A stretch of 64,000 nucleotides of DNA, taken from NCBI RefSeq assembly GCF_000378825.1, contig NZ_KB900388.1:3815654-3879653 (forward strand), written 5' to 3'. This DNA comes from Salinispora vitiensis. Lineage in GTDB: Bacteria; Actinomycetota; Actinomycetes; Mycobacteriales; Micromonosporaceae. The notes beneath the pieces are model-generated. The model had not been told where the DNA came from. It did not search any database and was given only the letters and a program-made list of their open reading frames with translations. Below are positions 25,361 to 35,470 of this stretch, one piece after another. A program made the position numbers and the translations under genes. Positions within the stretch are counted from its first letter, which is position 1. Every line of letters begins with the position of its first letter.

Positions 25361-26647
25361 ATGACGTCCACCCTCGCCCCGTCCGGGATCGACCCCGCCG
25401 CCAGCCCGGCCCGCGCCCTGGTCTGCCGCGCCTGTTCGGCCCGCTACCCGCTCATCGCCCAGCACGCCTGTTACGAGTGCTTCGGCCCATTGGAGGTCGA
25501 CCACGACCCCGCCGCGCTGGCCGCCGTCACACGCGAGCAGATCGAGGCCGGCCCGCGCAACATCTGGCGGTACGCGCCGCTGCTGCCGGTCGGTCAGGAC
25601 CCGGCCACCCGGGTCACCCTCGACCCGGGCTTCACCCCGCTGGTCGCGGCCCCGCGGCTGGCCGCCGAGGTGGGTCTCACCGCGCCGCTCTGGGTCAAGG
25701 ACGACAGTGCCAACCCGACCCACTCGTTCAAGGACCGGGTGGTGTCGGTGGCGCTGACCGCCGCCCGGTCGTTGGGCTTCACCCGGTTCGCCTGCGCCTC
25801 CACCGGGAACCTGGCCAACTCGGTCGCCGCGCACGCCGCCCGCGCCGGCGTCCCGTCGGTGGTGTTCATCCCCAGTGACCTGGAGCAGGGCAAGGTGCTC
25901 ACCACCGCCGTGTACGGCGGGGACCTAGTCGCGATCGACGGGTCGTACGACGACGTGAACCGGCTCTGCGGCGAGTTGGTGGAGACCGACGAGTTCGAGG
26001 ACACCGCCTTCGTCAACGTCAACGTGCGGCCCTACTACGCCGAGGGGTCGAAGACGCTCGGCTACGAGGTGGCCGAGCAGCTCGGCTGGCGAATCCCCGC
26101 CCAGGTGGTGATTCCGATGGCCTCTGGTGAGCTACTGACGAAGGTCGACAAGGCGTTCGCCGAGTTGGTCGAGATTGGCCTGGTCGAGGCGCCGGCCGGT
26201 GGCTGGCGGGTGTTCGGGGCGCAGTCGGCGGGCTGCAGCCCGATCGCCGCTGCCCTGCACGCTGACAGTGACACCATCAACCCGGTCAAGCCGACCGGCA
26301 TCGCCAAGTCGCTGAACATCGGTGACCCGGCGGCCGGTCCGTACGCGCTGGAGTCGGTCCGCCGTACCGGTGGTTGGATGGCGGCGGCCGACGACGACGA
26401 GATCCGGGCCGGGATCCGACTGCTCGCCCGTACCGCCGGGGTTTTCGCCGAGACCGCTGGCGGGGTGACCGTGGCGGTGCTGCGAAAGCTCGTCGAGTCC
26501 GGCCGGCTCGACCCGACCGCCGAGACGGTGATCTTCAATACCGGTGAGGGGCTCAAGACCCTGGACGCGGTGGCGGATCAGGCGGGCCCAAGCCACCGGA
26601 TTAAGGCCTCGCTGCGGGCAGCCCGGGGTGCCGGGCTGATGGGTTGA
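25361..26647 (+). CDS. thrC: Threonine synthase with N-terminal zinc ribbon
   Basis: The 428-residue PLP enzyme converts O-phosphohomoserine to threonine. An N-terminal CXXC...CXXC zinc ribbon (C22, C25, C37, C40) precedes the fold-type II domain with PLP lysine Lys124 (HSFKDR), the phosphate loop ASTGNLANSVAAHAA, and NVNVRPYYAEGSKT. The ATG follows the S-box P1 stem, which fixes it. Being under a SAM riboswitch is unusual for a threonine gene and suggests control of the aspartate-family branch or a role for this copy in methionine metabolism. Whether another thrC exists elsewhere cannot be seen. Confidence 0.9.
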   Translation: MTSTLAPSGIDPAASPARALVCRACSARYPLIAQHACYECFGPLEVDHDPAALAAVTREQIEAGPRNIWRYAPLLPVGQDPATRVTLDPGFTPLVAAPRLAAEVGLTAPLWVKDDSANPTHSFKDRVVSVALTAARSLGFTRFACASTGNLANSVAAHAARAGVPSVVFIPSDLEQGKVLTTAVYGGDLVAIDGSYDDVNRLCGELVETDEFEDTAFVNVNVRPYYAEGSKTLGYEVAEQLGWRIPAQVVIPMASGELLTKVDKAFAELVEIGLVEAPAGGWRVFGAQSAGCSPIAAALHADSDTINPVKPTGIAKSLNIGDPAAGPYALESVRRTGGWMAAADDDEIRAGIRLLARTAGVFAETAGGVTVAVLRKLVESGRLDPTAETVIFNTGEGLKTLDAVADQAGPSHRIKASLRAARGAGLMG

Positions 26648-26923
26648 TCGACCGTTTGATGATTGCTGAGGCCCGGACTGCGTGAAAACTGCCCGTGCGG
26701 GCTTGACGTCCGGTTTTTCATGCCGAAAAATAGCTAACGCGGGAGGGCTCTCGCCGGAGACTCTGTTCTTTCGACCCAGCGCCAGCGGCGTTGCGTGGGA
26801 GTCCCTCCCGACCACCCCAAATTTTTCTGCCGCCACCGCCCATGGCTTCCTGCCTGGTTGGGCAGCTCCAGGCCGTCGATAAATGGCTGGACCGGCCAGC
26901 GCCTCGTGGCGGAAGCTGCGGGC

Positions 26924-27922
26924 ATGGGCATCACCGTCACCCCCTTCGGCCCCGCCGACGACCACGCGATCGACGCGGCGGTCCAGGTCGAGGCGGCAGC
27001 CGCCGCCGTTGATCTGCCTGACTTTCCGCTCTTCTGCCCGCAGCGGTTCATCGGGTCGGTGCGGCACCCGATGCCCGGCAATGCGCCGGTGCACCTGCTG
27101 GCCCACCTCGACGGTACGGCCGCCGGCCTGGTCACCCTGGCGTTGCCGCAGCTGGAGAACACCGAGAACGTCTTCGTCGACCTGACGGTGCATCCCGCCG
27201 TTCGGCGCCGGGGGGTCGGGCGGGCACTCTTCGATCGCGCGGTCGAGCTGGCCCGGGAAAACCGGCGCAAGCGGCTGACCGCGATGACCCTGGACACGGT
27301 GGTGGCCGGTGCCGCCTTCGCCCGGACCCTCGGGGCGGACTCCGCGCTGGCTGATGTCCGCCGCCAGCTGGACCTCGACCAGCTGGACCCCGCGGCGCTG
27401 GCCCGCCTGCTGGCCGAGGCCCAGGACCGGGCCACCGACTACCAGCTGGTGTTCTGGCAGGGCCACACCCCGGCGGAGTACCAGGCCGACGTCGCCTACC
27501 TCGAGGGGCGCCTCGTCAGCGACGCGCCGACGGGGGACCTGGAGTGGGAGCCGGGGCGGTACGACGCCGAACGGATCCGGGCCACCGACGTCGCCCTGGC
27601 CGCGCGCGGCCGCCGTCGCTACCACACCGGAGTACGGCACCGGGCTTCCGGCCGGCTCGTCGGGTGGACCATGCTCGACGTGGCGGCCACCGTCGACTGG
27701 CACGCCCTCCAGCAGATCACCATCGTGGACCCGGAGCACCGGGGCCACCGCCTCGGCCTGCTCGTCAAGCTCGAAAACCTGCGGTACCTGCGGTCCCATG
27801 AACCGGCGGTGCGGGTCATCAACACCTTCAACGCCGCCGCCAATGATCACATGATCGCCATCAACGAGCAGCTCGGGTTCCGGGTGGCGGACCACTGGAC
27901 CAACTGGCAGTTGACGATCTGA
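26924..27922 (+). CDS. Double GNAT-domain acetyltransferase
   Basis: The 332-residue protein has two GNAT domains. The first (about 1-160) keeps VDLTVHPAVRRRGVGRALFD as acetyl-CoA loop. The second (about 170-332) has ITIVDPEHRGHRLGLLVKLE, with loop R-G-H-R-L-G, and ends in NTFNAAANDHMIAINEQLGF, the Asn-rich motif of mycothiol-synthase-like and antibiotic-type tandem GNATs. ATG 26924 follows GGAAG by nine bases; upstream sequence has no coding look. Substrate unknown; it is not the mycothiol synthase, which lies at 59.3 kb. Confidence 0.85.
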   Translation: MGITVTPFGPADDHAIDAAVQVEAAAAAVDLPDFPLFCPQRFIGSVRHPMPGNAPVHLLAHLDGTAAGLVTLALPQLENTENVFVDLTVHPAVRRRGVGRALFDRAVELARENRRKRLTAMTLDTVVAGAAFARTLGADSALADVRRQLDLDQLDPAALARLLAEAQDRATDYQLVFWQGHTPAEYQADVAYLEGRLVSDAPTGDLEWEPGRYDAERIRATDVALAARGRRRYHTGVRHRASGRLVGWTMLDVAATVDWHALQQITIVDPEHRGHRLGLLVKLENLRYLRSHEPAVRVINTFNAAANDHMIAINEQLGFRVADHWTNWQLTI

Positions 27923-27974
27923 TCTGTGACGCAGCCCTACTGATCGTGCTGACATCTGTTGCATGATGTCGGGC

Positions 27975-29648
27975 ATGACGGAGACCCCGCACCCCCTGTA
28001 CGACAGGCACGCCGAGACCCTCGACCGGGCGCTGACCGCCATCTCGCAGCGCGGGTACTGGTCCGCCTACCCGGAGTCGCCCAGCCCGCGGGTGTACGGC
28101 GAGACCGCCGCCGACGACGGCAAGGCGGCCTTCGAGGCGTACCTCGGTCGTGACTTTCCCCTGGACCAGGCCGGCGCCGGGAGCCCGGTCCAGACCGAGG
28201 TCAGCCCCTTCGGCGTCGACCTGGGCGTCGGCTACCCGCACGCGAGCGCCGACCACCTCACCGCCGCCGCCGCCACGGCGCTGCCGTCGTGGCGGGACGC
28301 CGGCCCCCGGGCCCGGGTGGGCGTCTGCCTGGAGATCCTGGATCGGCTGCACCGCAACATCTTCGAGCTGGCCAACGCGGTGCAGTTCACCAGCGGGCAG
28401 GCGTTCGTGATGGCCTTCCAGGCGGGCGGCGCGCACGCGTTGGACCGGGCGTTGGAGGCGCTCGCCTACGCGTACGCGGAGATGACCCGGCACCCGGGCA
28501 CGGCCGGCTGGGAGAAGGCGGCGGGCAAGGGTGACCCGCTGCGGATGACCAAGACCTTCCACGTGGTGCCGCGGGGCGTCGCGCTGGTGATCGGCTGCAA
28601 CACCTTCCCGACCTGGAACTCGTACCCGGGGCTCTTCGCCTCGCTGGTCACCGGCAACCCGGTGATCGTCAAGCCGCACCCGCGCGCGGTGCTGCCGCTC
28701 GCGATCACGGTGCGGTACGCCCGCCAGGTGCTCGCCGAGGCCGGCTTCGACCCGAACCTGGTGCAGCTCGCCCCCGAAGCACCGGGCGAGAAGCTCGCCT
28801 CCACGCTGGCCCAGCATCCGGCGGTGCGGATCGTCGACTTCACCGGCTCCTCCGAGTACGGCGACTGGCTGGAGGCCAACGCCCGGCAGGCGCAGGTCTA
28901 CACCGAGAAGGCCGGCCTGAACGCGGTGGTCATCGACTCCACCGACGACTTCGGCGGGATGTGCCGCAACCTGGGCTTCACGCTGACCCTCTACAGCGGC
29001 CAGATGTGCACCACCTCGCAGAACATCCTGATTCCCCGGGACGGCATCGAGACCGACCAGGGGCACAAGAGCTTCGCCGAGGTGGCGGCCGGTATCGCGG
29101 CGGCGGTTGGCAAGCTCACCGCCGATCCGGCCCGCAGCGTGGAGTTGACCGGTGCGATCGTCAACGACGGGGTGTTGGAGCGGCTGGACGAGGTGACCAA
29201 GGTCGGTGAGTCGGTGCTGGAGTCCCGTACCGTCAGCCACCCGACCTACCCCGGTGCGGTGGTCCGGACGCCGACCATCGTCCGGCTGAACGCCGACGAC
29301 AGCGCCACCTACGCCCGGGAGTGGTTTGGTCCGATCTCGTTCGTGATCGGGACCGACTCGACGGAGCACAGCCTGGAACTCCTGCGCGCCACGGTCGGCG
29401 AGCAGGGTGCGTTGACCGCGGCGGTCTACTCGACTGAGGACGCGGTGCTGGACGCGGCCGAGGCGGCGGCGGTCGAGGTCGGGGTGCACCTGTCGGCGAA
29501 CCTGACCGGAGGCGTCTTCGTGAATCAGTCGGCGGCCTTCTCCGACTTCCATGGCAGCGGCGCGAACCCGGCGGCCAACGCGGCTCTCACCGACGGTGCC
29601 TACGTCGCCAACCGGTTCCGCATCGTGCAGAGCCGTCGCCACGTCTGA
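27975..29648 (+). CDS. paaN: PaaN-type aldehyde dehydrogenase-fold enzyme
   Basis: The 557-residue protein has the aldehyde-dehydrogenase fold with catalytic Cys345 (SGQMCTTSQN), Glu311 (YTEKAGLN) and the cofactor loop GNPVIVKPHPRAVLP, and overall matches the phenylacetic-acid degradation protein PaaN family (established name; the true reaction is debated). ATG 27975 gives the usual short N-terminus (TETPHPLYDRHAETLDRAL); ATGs at 27963 and 27966 are possible. No other paa gene is in the window, so it stands alone here. Confidence 0.87.
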   Translation: MTETPHPLYDRHAETLDRALTAISQRGYWSAYPESPSPRVYGETAADDGKAAFEAYLGRDFPLDQAGAGSPVQTEVSPFGVDLGVGYPHASADHLTAAAATALPSWRDAGPRARVGVCLEILDRLHRNIFELANAVQFTSGQAFVMAFQAGGAHALDRALEALAYAYAEMTRHPGTAGWEKAAGKGDPLRMTKTFHVVPRGVALVIGCNTFPTWNSYPGLFASLVTGNPVIVKPHPRAVLPLAITVRYARQVLAEAGFDPNLVQLAPEAPGEKLASTLAQHPAVRIVDFTGSSEYGDWLEANARQAQVYTEKAGLNAVVIDSTDDFGGMCRNLGFTLTLYSGQMCTTSQNILIPRDGIETDQGHKSFAEVAAGIAAAVGKLTADPARSVELTGAIVNDGVLERLDEVTKVGESVLESRTVSHPTYPGAVVRTPTIVRLNADDSATYAREWFGPISFVIGTDSTEHSLELLRATVGEQGALTAAVYSTEDAVLDAAEAAAVEVGVHLSANLTGGVFVNQSAAFSDFHGSGANPAANAALTDGAYVANRFRIVQSRRHV

Positions 29649-29754
29649 GTAAGACTCGGGACTGCGGGCCGCGCAGGCCCGGCTCCGGCTGCACGTTTCC
29701 GGATTTGCACCGGCGGGCAGTTCCGGGCGGACGACTCCTTCGCGGCGTTGTCCG

Positions 29755-29783
29755 CCCGGTGGCCCGGTGGCCCGGTGGCCCGG
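29755..29783. repeat. Octamer CCCGGTGG tandem repeat, 3.6 copies
   Basis: Three full copies and a partial CCCGG of an octamer one base different in type from the array at 17255-17302. It lies in the 195-base gap between paaN and a convergent methyltransferase gene, after their likely ends. Confidence 0.85.
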
Positions 29784-29843
29784 CTTCTTGGCGTCCCCGC
29801 TGCCCGGGGCCACGCGGCCCGGCGCCCCAGTGGCGAAGGCGGG

Positions 29844-30677
29844 CTAGGGCTTGCGAGCGATGCCGGCCCAGTAGTAGGCGGCGTGCGGGTCGGTGGGCGG
29901 GCCGTCGTCGGGCTGCCAGGCTGCCACCGGGACGATTCCCGGCTCCACCAGTTCCCAACCCGCGAAGAAGCGGGCCACCTCGTCGCGGCTGCGGGGCACG
30001 AGGGTCATGCCGCTGTCAACGGCAGCGTCAACGGCCGTCTTGACGGCCTCCGGGTTGAAGTCGCCGGTCGGATGGGTGATCGCCACGTAGCTACCGGACG
30101 GCAGGGCGTCCATCAGTACGCGGATCTTGCGCCACGGGTCCTCGGCGTCCTCGAGCAGCATCAGGGTCGCGATGATCGTCAGCGCGACCGGCCGGTTGAG
30201 ATCAAGCACCTCGCGCAGTTTGCGGTGGTTGACAATCAACTCCGGCTCGCGCAGGTCGGCGTGGAGGTACTCGCTGCGCCCCTGCTCGGTGCTGATCATC
30301 AGGGCCCGGGCGTGGGCCAGGACGATGGGGTCATTGTCGACATAGACCACTCGGGTCTCCGGGGCGATCTCCTGGGCTACCTCGTGCAGGTTCGGCCTGG
30401 TGGGGATGCCGGTGCCGACGTCCAGGAACTGCCGCACGCCGGCCTGTCCGACCAGGTAGCGGGCCACCCGGTGGACAAATCGACGGTTCTCGGCGGCCAT
30501 GGACCGCACTGTCGGGATCGCCGATATCAGGGCCTCGGCGACGGCCCGGTCAGCGGCGAAGTTGTCCTTTCCCCCGAGCCAGTAGTCGTAGATCCGGGCG
30601 GAATGTGGCACACCGTTGTCTATTGCGGACAACTGGGGTCGCTGCTGGTCTTCCGTAGCCGGGTTACTGCCGGGCAC
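29844..30677 (-). CDS. DUF574 SAM-dependent methyltransferase
   Basis: The 277-residue protein belongs to the large actinobacterial DUF574 methyltransferase group: N-terminal HSARIYDYWLGGKDNFAADR, FVHRVARYL, motif I FLDVGTGIPTRPNLHEVAQ, VVYVDNDPIVLAHARAL, and GSYVAITHPT. AGGAGGTGA sits five bases before the GTG at 30677, which decides the start; the GTG two codons earlier overlaps the Shine-Dalgarno. Members are numerous in actinomycetes and their targets are unknown. It converges on paaN. Confidence 0.9.
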   Translation of the reverse strand: MPGSNPATEDQQRPQLSAIDNGVPHSARIYDYWLGGKDNFAADRAVAEALISAIPTVRSMAAENRRFVHRVARYLVGQAGVRQFLDVGTGIPTRPNLHEVAQEIAPETRVVYVDNDPIVLAHARALMISTEQGRSEYLHADLREPELIVNHRKLREVLDLNRPVALTIIATLMLLEDAEDPWRKIRVLMDALPSGSYVAITHPTGDFNPEAVKTAVDAAVDSGMTLVPRSRDEVARFFAGWELVEPGIVPVAAWQPDDGPPTDPHAAYYWAGIARKP

Positions 30678-30889
30678 GGTCACCTCCTACTAAGGACGCT
30701 CGTGGAGCGGGCGGCGTTCAGCCTAGCCGGACATCGACGCCAGCGACATTCCCGGAGATGAGTGAGAGTGCGGCTGCGGTCCGGGCGGCACCGGGTGTAC
30801 TCCTGGCCGGGCCCGCCGTCCGGTGTTCGAGTCGGTGGCCCGGCCCGTTCGGTGTCGTACCGCACGCGTTCGGTGGCGTGCCGCGTCGG

Positions 30890-31426
30890 TCAGGCCGGGC
30901 GGCGCATCTGCAGCTCGGTGAGGGTCGGGATCGTCGGGTGCGGAAGGCGGCGACCGGTGTCGACGAACCCCAGCCGACGGTACGCCCGGCAGGCCCGCTC
31001 GTTGCCGACCACGACCTCCAGCATCAGCTCCGGACGACCGCAGGCGCGGGACCAGTCGGCCACCGCGTCGATCAGGTCGGGGAGTAGTCCGCTGCGCCGC
31101 CAGGACGGGGTGATGTAAACGGCGAAGATGACGGTCAGCCCCGGTTCGTCCGGGGTTGCCGTGCCGCCGGCATGTCCGACCAGCCGGCCGCTCGGGTCCG
31201 CGACGAACTGCGCGTTGGAGCTGCCCGCCGCGGTGTACGCGATGCGCGCCGCATAGTCGGCGTGGGGGCGGGCCGCCGCGTCGGCAAGCGTCTCCAGGAA
31301 GGCCAGCGGTGCGTCGGCGAGCATCTCCAGCCGCAGCGCCCGCATTCGGGCGGCGTCGGCTGGCCGGACCCGACGGACCCGCGCCCGCCGGGTCGATGCC
31401 GGCCCCGGGGCGGGATCGCTCGTCAT
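30890..31426 (-). CDS. GNAT-family N-acetyltransferase
   Basis: A 178-residue GNAT enzyme with strand VIFAVYITPSWRRSGLLPDLIDAV, where the acetyl-CoA loop reads SWRRSGL (a degenerate Q/RxxGxG/A), and the conserved NERACRAYRRLGFVDTGRR helix. N-terminal residues VRRVRPADAARMRALRLEML are typical. The loop departs from the consensus at its last glycine. Substrate unknown. A 212-base gap without motifs separates it from the DUF574 gene downstream of it on the same strand. Confidence 0.82.
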   Translation of the reverse strand: MTSDPAPGPASTRRARVRRVRPADAARMRALRLEMLADAPLAFLETLADAAARPHADYAARIAYTAAGSSNAQFVADPSGRLVGHAGGTATPDEPGLTVIFAVYITPSWRRSGLLPDLIDAVADWSRACGRPELMLEVVVGNERACRAYRRLGFVDTGRRLPHPTIPTLTELQMRRPA

Positions 31427-31636
31427 GTCGGTTATCTATCATAACGATGCCCGACGATGGAACTCGCTCGCCGCATGTCCGATTTGTGGTCGTGCGCCGT
31501 CGTCACGCCTCGTGTAGCGTGCGATTTCGGTCACCGGTTCAGCGGCCGTCGCCGATCGTCGAACCGGTGCCACCCGCCGGCCGGCATGCCGGTTCGGCCG
31601 GGGTGAGTGGAGTCGCGCAGAGTTAGGAAGTGCACC

Positions 31637-31840
31637 GTGGCACAGGGCACCGTGAAGTGGTTCAACGCCGAAAAGGGCTACGGCTTCATCGCCGTTGACG
31701 GGGGGCAGGACGTCTTCGTTCATTTCTCTGCTATCGAGATGGACGGCTACAAGGCGCTGGACGATGGCCAGCGGGTGGAGTTCGAGATCGCCCAGGGCCA
31801 GAAGGGCCCGCAGGCCGAACGGGTGCGCGTCGTCGCCTGA
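31637..31840 (+). CDS. Cold-shock domain protein (CspA family)
   Basis: A 67-residue nucleic-acid chaperone consisting of one cold-shock domain with RNP1 KGYGFIAV and RNP2 VFVHFSAI, and the usual start AQGTVKWFNAEKG. The GTG at 31637 lies six bases after AGGAAG; an upstream in-frame ATG would add ten unrelated residues. Length and motifs match the actinobacterial single-domain Csp proteins. It is monocistronic; a strong hairpin lies about 210 bases downstream. Confidence 0.93.
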   Translation: MAQGTVKWFNAEKGYGFIAVDGGQDVFVHFSAIEMDGYKALDDGQRVEFEIAQGQKGPQAERVRVVA

Positions 31841-32050
31841 GCGACCGGCGCTGCCTCGGGGGCGACCGGCGTAACGGTCGTCCCCAAAGTTGTCGCCGCC
31901 CAGCCGCCCAGCCGACCGGCGTGGGCTGGCGCGCGGCCCGGTGACGTCGCTCGCCTGTGCCTGCCGGCCGCCCCGCTGGGCCCCGGCTGCTGCTCGTTCG
32001 TGCCCCGGCTCTCGCCGCACCGTCACCCTCCGAGCCTTACCTGAGGAAAG

Positions 32051-32086
32051 AACGAGCCCTACCTGAGGAAGCAGGTAGGGCTCGTT
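32051..32086 (+). terminator. Perfect 15-bp hairpin downstream of the cold-shock gene
   Basis: AACGAGCCCTACCTG (32051-32065) pairs without mismatch with 32072-32086 around the loop AGGAAG. There is no T-run. A copy of the left arm with one change (CGAGCCTTACCTGAGGAA) lies directly upstream at about 32030-32047. It is likely a transcription end for the csp transcript or a processing site. Confidence 0.65.
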
Positions 32087-32173
32087 GCCGTTGTCGCCCG
32101 CGTGGTCGGCGTACGAGGGGCTGGTGAGCGTCGTTCGGCGACCGGTGGAAGTCGGCTGCCCTGGGCGATCGTG

Positions 32174-32200
32174 CTTGCACTCGGCAAGGGGGAGTGCTAA
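32174..32200 (+). promoter_or_regulatory. CIRCE element 1 (HrcA operator)
   Basis: CTTGCACTC-N9-GAGTGCTAA matches the HrcA operator consensus TTAGCACTC-N9-GAGTGCTAA in the right arm fully and in the left arm with two changes. It lies 235 bases upstream of groEL. Confidence 0.85.
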
Positions 32201-32208
32201 ACAGGTCC

Positions 32209-32235
32209 TTGGCACTCGCATACCGTGAGTGCCAA
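32209..32235 (+). promoter_or_regulatory. CIRCE element 2 (HrcA operator)
   Basis: TTGGCACTC-N9-GAGTGCCAA is a perfect inverted repeat with the CIRCE spacing, starting 35 bases after the first element. Paired operators suggest cooperative heat-shock repression of groEL by HrcA. Confidence 0.88.
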
Positions 32236-32434
32236 TGGTCGGGGCGGGAGGGCCACGGTCGCGGCGGCGTCGCAGGACGCGGGTGCGGCAGTTGGCCGGT
32301 CGTCGCGGGCTATCCGGCCCGGCCGACGGACGTCGCCGTCGCCAGGTGGCGATGTCTGAAGGTGCGTAACCAGGCGGCCCATCCGGGAGACACCCTCTCG
32401 GGTGGCCCGTGAGTGTCCAGGAGGACAACGCCGT

Positions 32435-34057
<1,623 letters not shown>

Positions 34058-34078
34058 GTCCAGTTTCGCGAGACCGGA

Positions 34079-34108
34079 GGGGCGGGCCGCTCAGCGGCCC
34101 GCCCCTTT
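34079..34108 (+). terminator. Intrinsic terminator of groEL
   Basis: A perfect 12-bp GC stem (GGGGCGGGCCGC / GCGGCCCGCCCC) with loop TCA is followed by TTT. It starts 21 bases after the groEL stop and is six bases from the stop of the convergent small gene, so it may serve both strands. Confidence 0.85.
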
Positions 34109-34114
34109 GCGCGA

Positions 34115-34318
34115 CTACGTCGGCAGCGGCCGTTGGTTGCGCCGCTTCTGCGTCTGGTCGTACGGCTGGGGCGCCGGGACCGGCTCGTCCACGACCGGCA
34201 CCGGTTCGTCGGCGGCCGGTTCGTCGGCGCCGTCCATCTCCGCCTGCTGCTCGGCATCGCCGACATCGAGGCGGTCATAGGGCAACGGCGGCCCGGGCTG
34301 TTCGTCGTCCGTCGTCAT
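34115..34318 (-). CDS. Small acidic Pro/Glu-rich protein, unrecognised
   Basis: A 67-residue hydrophilic protein (TTDDEQPGPPLPYDRLDVGD, then repeated DEP-V motifs: ADEPVPVVDEPVPAPQPY) ending in a basic tail KRRNQRPLPT. GGAGGAGG five bases before ATG 34318 is a strong ribosome site and supports a real gene; a GTG start inside that site is rejected. Probably disordered. Function unknown. Confidence 0.6.
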   Translation of the reverse strand: MTTDDEQPGPPLPYDRLDVGDAEQQAEMDGADEPAADEPVPVVDEPVPAPQPYDQTQKRRNQRPLPT

Positions 34319-34404
34319 GTGGGCCTCCTCCACCGAAACGGTAGGGGCCGCTGCCGGCTAATGGGGGCGAATGACGCTATCGGATGATCTATCCCATTCG
34401 TCGG

Positions 34405-35334
34405 TTATTGCTCCCCGAGGGTCCGCCGGTACCCGAAGAAGACCCGCTCGATCCAGGCACCTGCGCCGCCCGAGTAGAACCGAACCGGCCCCACCCAGCC
34501 AATCTGCGCCCGCGTGATCCCCGCGGCCCGTTGATCGGCGAGGCAGCGACGCAGCAGCACCCCACCGATCCCGGACCCGGCCGCGGCGGGCGCGGTGCCC
34601 ATCGGGCCGAACCAACCCGGCCGGGACGAACCCCAGGCGGCGAAGCCGAGGAGGTCGCCGTCGCGTTCGGCGAGGTGGCAGCCGGCCCGGTCCCGGCCGA
34701 TCGACTCGGCCACCTCCGCGGCCCAGGTGCCCTCGAAGGTCCCCGACACGAACGCCGTCAGCGCCGGCAGATCCGCCGGCTCCGCCCGCCGTACCGTCAC
34801 TCCCTGGCCCGCCAGCCGCTGCTCCGCCGGTGCCGTCGTCCGTAGCGCCGGGCTCTCGGCGCCGGAGAGGTCGGCGGTCATGTTCCAGGCCGTACTGTCC
34901 CGGGCGTACCCGAGCGCCTCCGCCGCACAGATCGCCGGCGTGTAGCGCACATCAATACCGGGCCAGGCGTAGTACGGCGGGTTGCCCGCCAGCCGTACCT
35001 CCCTCGCCCCGAGCCCGGCGAACTGTTGCTCGGCGCGCGACACCAGCGCCCGCGCCACCCCCCGCCGGCGGTGCGCCGGCCCCACCGCGACCAGGTCCAC
35101 ATGCGCGGCCGGGCTGCCCGGTGCGGCGAGCGAGCCGAGCAGTACGCCGATGAGCCGGTCCTCCCGGTAGGCGCCCAGCGCGACGACGGGCCGGCTGGTA
35201 ACCGCCCGCGGCCAGAGCGTCGCCACGATGGCCCCCGCCTCGGCGGCGTCGTCCGGCAGGTCCAGGGACCGGCGGCACAGCTCGATCACGGTCGGCAGCT
35301 GCTCCGGGGTCAGCTCGGTGACCAACAGGTCCAT
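34405..35334 (-). CDS. Double GNAT-domain acetyltransferase
   Basis: A 309-residue protein with two GNAT modules. The first has VDLVAVGPAHRRRGVARALV as acetyl-CoA loop and the helix EQQFAGLGAREVRLAGNPPY; the second (from about residue 175) has the degenerate APAAAGSGIGGVLLRRCLAD and ends RFYSGGAGAWIERVFFGYRR. It differs from the mshD and 26.9-kb tandem GNATs. Convergent with the gene on its left and separate from the subtilase by 136 bases. Substrate unknown. Confidence 0.82.
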   Translation of the reverse strand: MDLLVTELTPEQLPTVIELCRRSLDLPDDAAEAGAIVATLWPRAVTSRPVVALGAYREDRLIGVLLGSLAAPGSPAAHVDLVAVGPAHRRRGVARALVSRAEQQFAGLGAREVRLAGNPPYYAWPGIDVRYTPAICAAEALGYARDSTAWNMTADLSGAESPALRTTAPAEQRLAGQGVTVRRAEPADLPALTAFVSGTFEGTWAAEVAESIGRDRAGCHLAERDGDLLGFAAWGSSRPGWFGPMGTAPAAAGSGIGGVLLRRCLADQRAAGITRAQIGWVGPVRFYSGGAGAWIERVFFGYRRTLGEQ

Positions 35335-35470
35335 GGACGCTGACCCTAGGCCACCGGAACACTGTTGTTAAGAAGGTTCCCTGCTGTCTGCCGACGCGAC
35401 CCGCCTCCGCCGACCGGGCGGCCGGAGCGGGCCGGCCCAGCGTCAAAAATCCCCGGCCTACGTACGACGT

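Noticed and set aside
27861..29813. 650-codon open frame opposite to paaN
   Set aside because: Mirror frame of a certain gene; Arg/Gly/His-rich with no motif.
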